A stretch of 64,000 nucleotides of DNA from MW101C3 sp943367595 (lineage in GTDB: Bacteria; Cyanobacteriota; Cyanobacteriia; PCC-6307; Cyanobiaceae): contig CALRJS020000017.1 of assembly GCA_943367595.1 (NCBI GenBank), forward strand, positions 1-64,000. The letters are read 5' to 3'. The translations under genes were made by a program, and so were the position numbers. This document shows positions 60,325 through 64,000 of this stretch, one piece after another. The notes under the pieces are model-generated. The model saw only the letters and a list, made by a program, of their open reading frames with translations. It was not told the origin of the DNA and searched no databases. Each line of letters begins with the position of its first letter. Position 1 is the stretch's first letter.

Positions 60325-61859
60325 GCCTCACGTTCCAGCGCCCCCGGCTGGCTATCGGCCATCCAGGGGGCGGAGCTTGCCTCGGGCGGCGGCAGTGTGG
60401 CTGCAGCGCTGTTGTGGGCAGGCGTTTCGCGCAGCACCGCCACCCGCCGGGACGACTCGCCGCAGCTGCGGGGCGTGGGAAAGATCTTGCCGGGGTTGGC
60501 CCGTCCCAGCGGGTCGAAGGCGCGACGCACCAGCTGCATGGTGTCGAGGTCGTCGTGGGAGAACATCCAATCGAGGTAGCAGCGCTTGTCGGCGCCCACG
60601 CCGTGCTCCCCGGTGATGCTGCCGCCGGCCTCGATGCAGAGCCGCAGGATCTCGGCACCCAGGGCCTGCACCTTCTCCTGCACGCCGGGCTCACCTGCCG
60701 TGTAAAGGATCAGCGGGTGCAGGTTGCCGTCGCCGGCGTGGAACACATTGGCCACGGGTAGGCCGTAGTGGCGGCTCAACTGCTCGATCGCCGCCAGCAC
60801 CGAAGGCAGGGCACTGCGGGGCACCACCCCGTCCTGCACGTAATAGGTGGGGGTGATGCGCCCCACCGCCGCGAATGCCGATTTGCGGCCCTTCCACAGC
60901 TGAGCCCGGTCGGCCTCCTGCTCCGCCTGGCGGATCGAGCGGGCCCCGGCCTCACGGCACAGGTCGCTGGCCAGAGCCACCGCCGCCGCCACCTCCCGCG
61001 CCTGGCCGTCGAGCTCGATCAGCAGCACCGCCGCCGCTTCGCGCGGATACTCGTCCACCCCGAAGAGGTCGTCGACGGCGTTGATCGTGAAGTTGTCCAT
61101 GATCTCCATCCCCGCCGGCAGCACCCCGGCGGCCGTGACCCGGCGCACCGCTTCACCGGCCGCCTCCATCGTGACGAAATCGGCCAGCAGCACCTGAACG
61201 TTGGGGGTCTGGGGCAGCAGGCGCAGGGTGATCGCCGTGGCGATGCCCAGGGTGCCTTCGCTGCCGATGAACACGCCGCGCAGATCCAGACCGGGCAGCT
61301 CCGCCAGCGGTCCCCCCAGCCGGGTGAGCGTGCCGTCGGGGAGCACCACTTCAAGCTCCAGCACGTGGTTGCTGGTGACGCCGTACTTGAGGCAATGGAC
61401 GCCACCGGCGTTCTCGGCCACGTTGCCGCCGATGCTGCACACCACCTGGCTGGACGGATCAGGGGCGTAGTAGAAGCCGTCACCCGCCACCGCGCGGGTG
61501 ACCCAGCTGTTGATCACGCCGGGCTGCACGGTGATGCGCTGGTTGTCGAGGTCGATCGCCAGCACCGAACGCATGCGGCTGGTGACCACCAGCAGGGCCT
61601 CCTGCTCCGCCACGGCGCCGCCCGAGAGCCCCGTGCCACTGCCACGGGCCACGAAGGGCACCCCAAGGGCATGGCAGCAGCGCAGGATCGCCACCACCTG
61701 CTCGGTGGTTTCCGGCAACACCACCAGCGGCGGCTCATGCCGGTGCAGGGTGAGGCCGTCGCTGTCGTAGGTGAGCAACTCCTGGCGCCGGGCCACCACG
61801 GCACGCGCCGGAAGCAGGCGGCGCAGCTGGCGTTCAACGGTGGACCAGGGCAGGCTCAC
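60309..61859 (-). CDS. glcD: FAD-linked oxidase, glycolate oxidase GlcD type
   Basis: 516 aa from a GTG at 61859. The FAD-binding PCMH domain has V-P-F-V-A-R-G-S-G-T-G-L-S-G-G and the metal/FAD segment C-S-I-G-G-N-V-A-E-N-A-G-G. The C-terminal part has G-D-G-N-L-H-P-L-I and G-S-I-T-G-E-H-G-V-G. This is the D-2-hydroxyacid (glycolate) dehydrogenase family and would act in photorespiration, feeding electrons to quinone or another acceptor. The C-terminal tail (A/P/S/E-rich) is variable. The last codons belong to the 15-base repeat. Confidence 0.9.
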   Translation of the reverse strand: MSLPWSTVERQLRRLLPARAVVARRQELLTYDSDGLTLHRHEPPLVVLPETTEQVVAILRCCHALGVPFVARGSGTGLSGGAVAEQEALLVVTSRMRSVLAIDLDNQRITVQPGVINSWVTRAVAGDGFYYAPDPSSQVVCSIGGNVAENAGGVHCLKYGVTSNHVLELEVVLPDGTLTRLGGPLAELPGLDLRGVFIGSEGTLGIATAITLRLLPQTPNVQVLLADFVTMEAAGEAVRRVTAAGVLPAGMEIMDNFTINAVDDLFGVDEYPREAAAVLLIELDGQAREVAAAVALASDLCREAGARSIRQAEQEADRAQLWKGRKSAFAAVGRITPTYYVQDGVVPRSALPSVLAAIEQLSRHYGLPVANVFHAGDGNLHPLILYTAGEPGVQEKVQALGAEILRLCIEAGGSITGEHGVGADKRCYLDWMFSHDDLDTMQLVRRAFDPLGRANPGKIFPTPRSCGESSRRVAVLRETPAHNSAAATLPPPEASSAPWMADSQPGALEREAVELF

Positions 61860-62100
61860 GGAGTTTCGGCCTGGATGTCGGCCTGGAGGTGGGGACGCTG
61901 GGCGGGCAGAACGGCCGGCAGGCCACCAGTGGTGGGCCTGTGACACCAGGCACATGGCCGAGGGCCAACAAGACCTTACCGAGCAGAGGCGGCAACCACC
62001 GCACCGACACATCTTGAGTCAGGATGGAGATCGGCCGAGCGGCATTGCGCTGTCGCGCCGTTCTCAATCGTCTGCGGATCGCGCCTTGACCTCGGCCCCT

Positions 62101-63402
62101 GTGTCAGTTCCTGCCCTGAACACCAGCCGTTCCCAGGAACTCTTCGCCGCTGCCCAGAAGCTCATGCCCGGCGGCGTGAGCTCTCCGGTGCGGGCGTTCC
62201 GTTCCGTCGGCGGCCAACCGATCGTGTTCGATCGCGTCCAGGGGGCCTACGCCTGGGATGTGGACGGCAACCGCTACATCGACTACATCGGCTCCTGGGG
62301 CCCGGCGATCTGCGGCCATGCCCACCCCAAGGTGATCGGCGCCCTGCGCAACGCCCTGGGCAAAGGCACCAGCTTCGGCGCCCCCTGCGCCCTGGAGAAC
62401 CAGCTGGCGCAGATGGTGATCGATGCCGTCCCTTCCGTGGAGATGGTGCGCTTCGTGAACTCCGGCACCGAAGCCTGCATGTCGGTGCTGCGGCTGATGA
62501 GGGCCTTCACCGGACGCGAGAAGCTGATCAAGTTCGAGGGCTGCTACCACGGCCACGCCGACATGTTCCTGGTGAAGGCGGGTTCGGGCGTGGCCACGCT
62601 CGGCCTGCCCGATTCCCCCGGCGTTCCCCGCAGCACCACCGCCAACACGCTCACCGCCCCCTACAACGATCTGGAAGCGGTCAAGCGGCTCTTCGCTGAG
62701 AACCCCGGTGAAATAGCCGGGGTGATTCTTGAGCCGGTGGTGGGCAATGCCGGCTTCCTGCCCCCCGAACCTGGCTTCCTGGAGGGTCTGCGCGAGATCA
62801 CCACCGAAAACGGGGCTCTGCTCACCTTCGATGAAGTGATGACCGGCTTCCGCATCAGTTACGGCGGTGCCCAGGCCCGTTTCGGCATCACCCCCGATCT
62901 CACCACGATGGGCAAGGTGATCGGTGGCGGGCTGCCGGTGGGCGCCTACGGCGGCCGCGCCGACATCATGGCCATGGTAGCGCCGGCCGGGCCGATGTAT
63001 CAGGCAGGCACATTGAGTGGCAACCCGCTGGCAATGACCGCCGGCATCCACACCCTTGAACTGCTGCGCCAGCCAGGCACTTACGAGAAACTTGAGGCCA
63101 CCACCTCGCGGCTGATCGCCGGCATCCTGGCGGCAGGCAGGGATGCGGGCCTGCCGATCTGCGGCGGCAGCATCAGCGCCATGTTCGGCTTTTTCCTCTG
63201 CGACGGGCCGGTGCGCAACTTCGAAGACGCCAAAGCCGCCGACACCGAGCGCTTCGGCAAGCTGCACCGCGCCATGCTCGAGCGCGGCGTCTACCTGGCA
63301 CCAAGCGCGTTTGAAGCCGGCTTCACCTCGCTGGCCCACAGCGACGAGGACATCGACGCCACCCTCGAAGCCTTCCGGGCTGCTTTCGCTGCCATCGCCT
63401 GA
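62101..63402 (+). CDS. hemL: Glutamate-1-semialdehyde 2,1-aminomutase
   Basis: 433 aa from a GTG at 62101 (TTG at 62086 also possible). PLP enzyme making 5-aminolevulinate, the first universal tetrapyrrole precursor in the C5 pathway. Catalytic Lys272 is in T-M-G-K-V-I-G-G-G. Other motifs: G-G-V-S-S-P-V-R-A-F, N-S-G-T-E-A-C-M, and D-E-V-M-T-G-F-R. It is divergent from glcD with 241 bases between starts, which probably hold both promoters; no strong -35/-10 was seen. Confidence 0.96.
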   Translation: MSVPALNTSRSQELFAAAQKLMPGGVSSPVRAFRSVGGQPIVFDRVQGAYAWDVDGNRYIDYIGSWGPAICGHAHPKVIGALRNALGKGTSFGAPCALENQLAQMVIDAVPSVEMVRFVNSGTEACMSVLRLMRAFTGREKLIKFEGCYHGHADMFLVKAGSGVATLGLPDSPGVPRSTTANTLTAPYNDLEAVKRLFAENPGEIAGVILEPVVGNAGFLPPEPGFLEGLREITTENGALLTFDEVMTGFRISYGGAQARFGITPDLTTMGKVIGGGLPVGAYGGRADIMAMVAPAGPMYQAGTLSGNPLAMTAGIHTLELLRQPGTYEKLEATTSRLIAGILAAGRDAGLPICGGSISAMFGFFLCDGPVRNFEDAKAADTERFGKLHRAMLERGVYLAPSAFEAGFTSLAHSDEDIDATLEAFRAAFAAIA

Positions 63403-63407
63403 TCGGC

Positions 63408-64000
63408 ATGCAGAAGCGCCTTTCCCCCTCCCGCCGCCTCCTGCTGGCGATGATCGGGCTCGCCTTGGGGGTGGCTGGCTGTGGTGCCAACACCTCCGAC
63501 AAGCCTCTCGATGTCAGCAAGGGGGTGCCGGTGGGAGCGGTGCTGGCTCTCACCAGCAACGCGAACGTCTACGGGCAGGACCAACAGCTGGGCCTCAAGC
63601 TGGCCGAACGCTGGTTCAAGGGAAAGGGAGTGCCGATCCAGCTCACCATCGAAGATGGCGGTGGAGATGAGCAGGCCGCCAGTCAGGCCTTCAATCTCCT
63701 GATCGATGCCGGTGTGGTGGCCCTGATCGGTCCCACCCTCTCCCAGCAAGCCTTTGCCGCCGCCCCGATCGCCCAGCGCCGCGGGGTGCCTGTCGTCGCG
63801 CCCTCCAACACCGCCAAGGGCATTCCCCAGATCGGCAGCTTCATCAGCCGTGTTTCGGCCTCAAGCGCGGTGATCGCTCCGTTGGCGATCGAAGAAGCCT
63901 TGAAGCAGGATCCAACGATCAAGCGCACAGCGGTGTTCTTCGCTCAGGACGACGCTTACAGCACCTCAGAAGCCGAGATCTTCCAGAACGCCCTGGTGGC
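63408..64000 (+). CDS. ABC-transporter substrate-binding lipoprotein (Leu/Ile/Val type), truncated by the window
   Basis: About 197 residues are visible; the 3' end is outside. Residues 1-25 are a lipoprotein signal (lipobox V-A-G-C). The rest has the type 1 binding-protein start: V-G-A-V-L-A-L-T-S-N-A-N-V-Y-G, G-L-K-L-A-E-R-W-F, D-A-G-V-V-A-L-I-G-P-T, P-V-V-A-P-S-N-T-A-K-G. It probably binds branched-chain amino acids, urea or another small ligand in the periplasm. No permease gene is seen before the window ends. Starts 6 bases after the hemL stop. Confidence 0.85.
   Translation, partial: MQKRLSPSRRLLLAMIGLALGVAGCGANTSDKPLDVSKGVPVGAVLALTSNANVYGQDQQLGLKLAERWFKGKGVPIQLTIEDGGGDEQAASQAFNLLIDAGVVALIGPTLSQQAFAAAPIAQRRGVPVVAPSNTAKGIPQIGSFISRVSASSAVIAPLAIEEALKQDPTIKRTAVFFAQDDAYSTSEAEIFQNALV

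Noticed and set aside
60058..60579. Plus-strand 173-codon frame reading the 15-base array as A-Q-N-S repeats
   Set aside because: Its right half lies inside glcD in antisense, and repeats with a 3n period give long open frames automatically; no start signal or homology supports it.

Overview
The window is a GC-rich stretch of a picocyanobacterial chromosome of the Synechococcus/Cyanobium type. The evidence is the set of cyanobacterial markers (Psb27, ferrochelatase with a C-terminal chlorophyll-binding helix, glutamyl-pathway tetrapyrrole genes hemC and hemL, DUF1824, DUF2854, DUF2721, cobO and cobK) and the order rpoD - priA - argB - ssb - cobK - cutA - purA - psb27 - proS. It is almost entirely dense core genome, with many start/stop overlaps and many non-ATG starts. 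No tRNA, rRNA or CRISPR array was recognised.

Layout. 1-2270: an AT-richer patch with the 3' end of an IS1595-type transposase, a coiled-coil membrane protein, a ribbon-helix-helix protein and an orphan consensus-like promoter; this is the only clear accessory DNA. 2287-7760: small secreted proteins, a CPBP protease, a YjbQ protein, a LuxR-type regulator and DUF2721. 7822-11672: OsmC, M32 carboxypeptidase, pyrophosphatase and an L,D-transpeptidase. 11662-20360 (minus strand): principal sigma factor, then a polyprenyl-sugar pair (GT2-GtrA and a GT39-type transferase), PAP2 phosphatase, DUF1824, hemC and a ClC channel with CBS domains. 20711-33117: priA, DUF3153, argB, DUF2854, ssb, cobK, cutA, pfkB kinase, purA, psb27 and proS. 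33271-41101: a DNA-binding protein, methyltransferase, ferredoxin, ArsC/Spx-like protein, signal peptidase I, a dihydroorotase-like protein without its metal ligands, and a double histidine phosphatase. 41176-46806: CPBP membrane protein, FtsL-like protein, FtsI, an EF-hand transaldolase and a cNMP-binding protein. 46784-53229: flavin oxidoreductase, frr, pyrH, cobO, a tyrosine recombinase, hemH and an M23 peptidase. 53290-64000: ilvB with a zinc-ribbon tail, a nuclease-like secreted protein, a periplasmic-binding-type protein, PEP synthase, glcD, hemL and a truncated binding lipoprotein.

How it fits together. Three tetrapyrrole/corrin branches are represented (hemL and hemC for the common pathway, hemH for haem, cobK and cobO for cobalamin). 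Envelope and division genes (ftsL-like, ftsI, L,D-transpeptidase, M23, lepB, GT2/GT39/PAP2) form a second theme, and central metabolism (ppsA, tal, ilvB, purA, pyrH, argB) a third.

The least explained signal is a set of short tandem repeats whose period is a multiple of three (6, 15, 15 and 18 bp). They lie in gaps just 3' of genes (after the M32 peptidase, GT2-GtrA, ssb and glcD), and similar low-complexity DNA sits inside ppsA and in the tail of the protein at 55721. No new multi-gene system could be demonstrated; the repeats and the left-edge island are the best leads.
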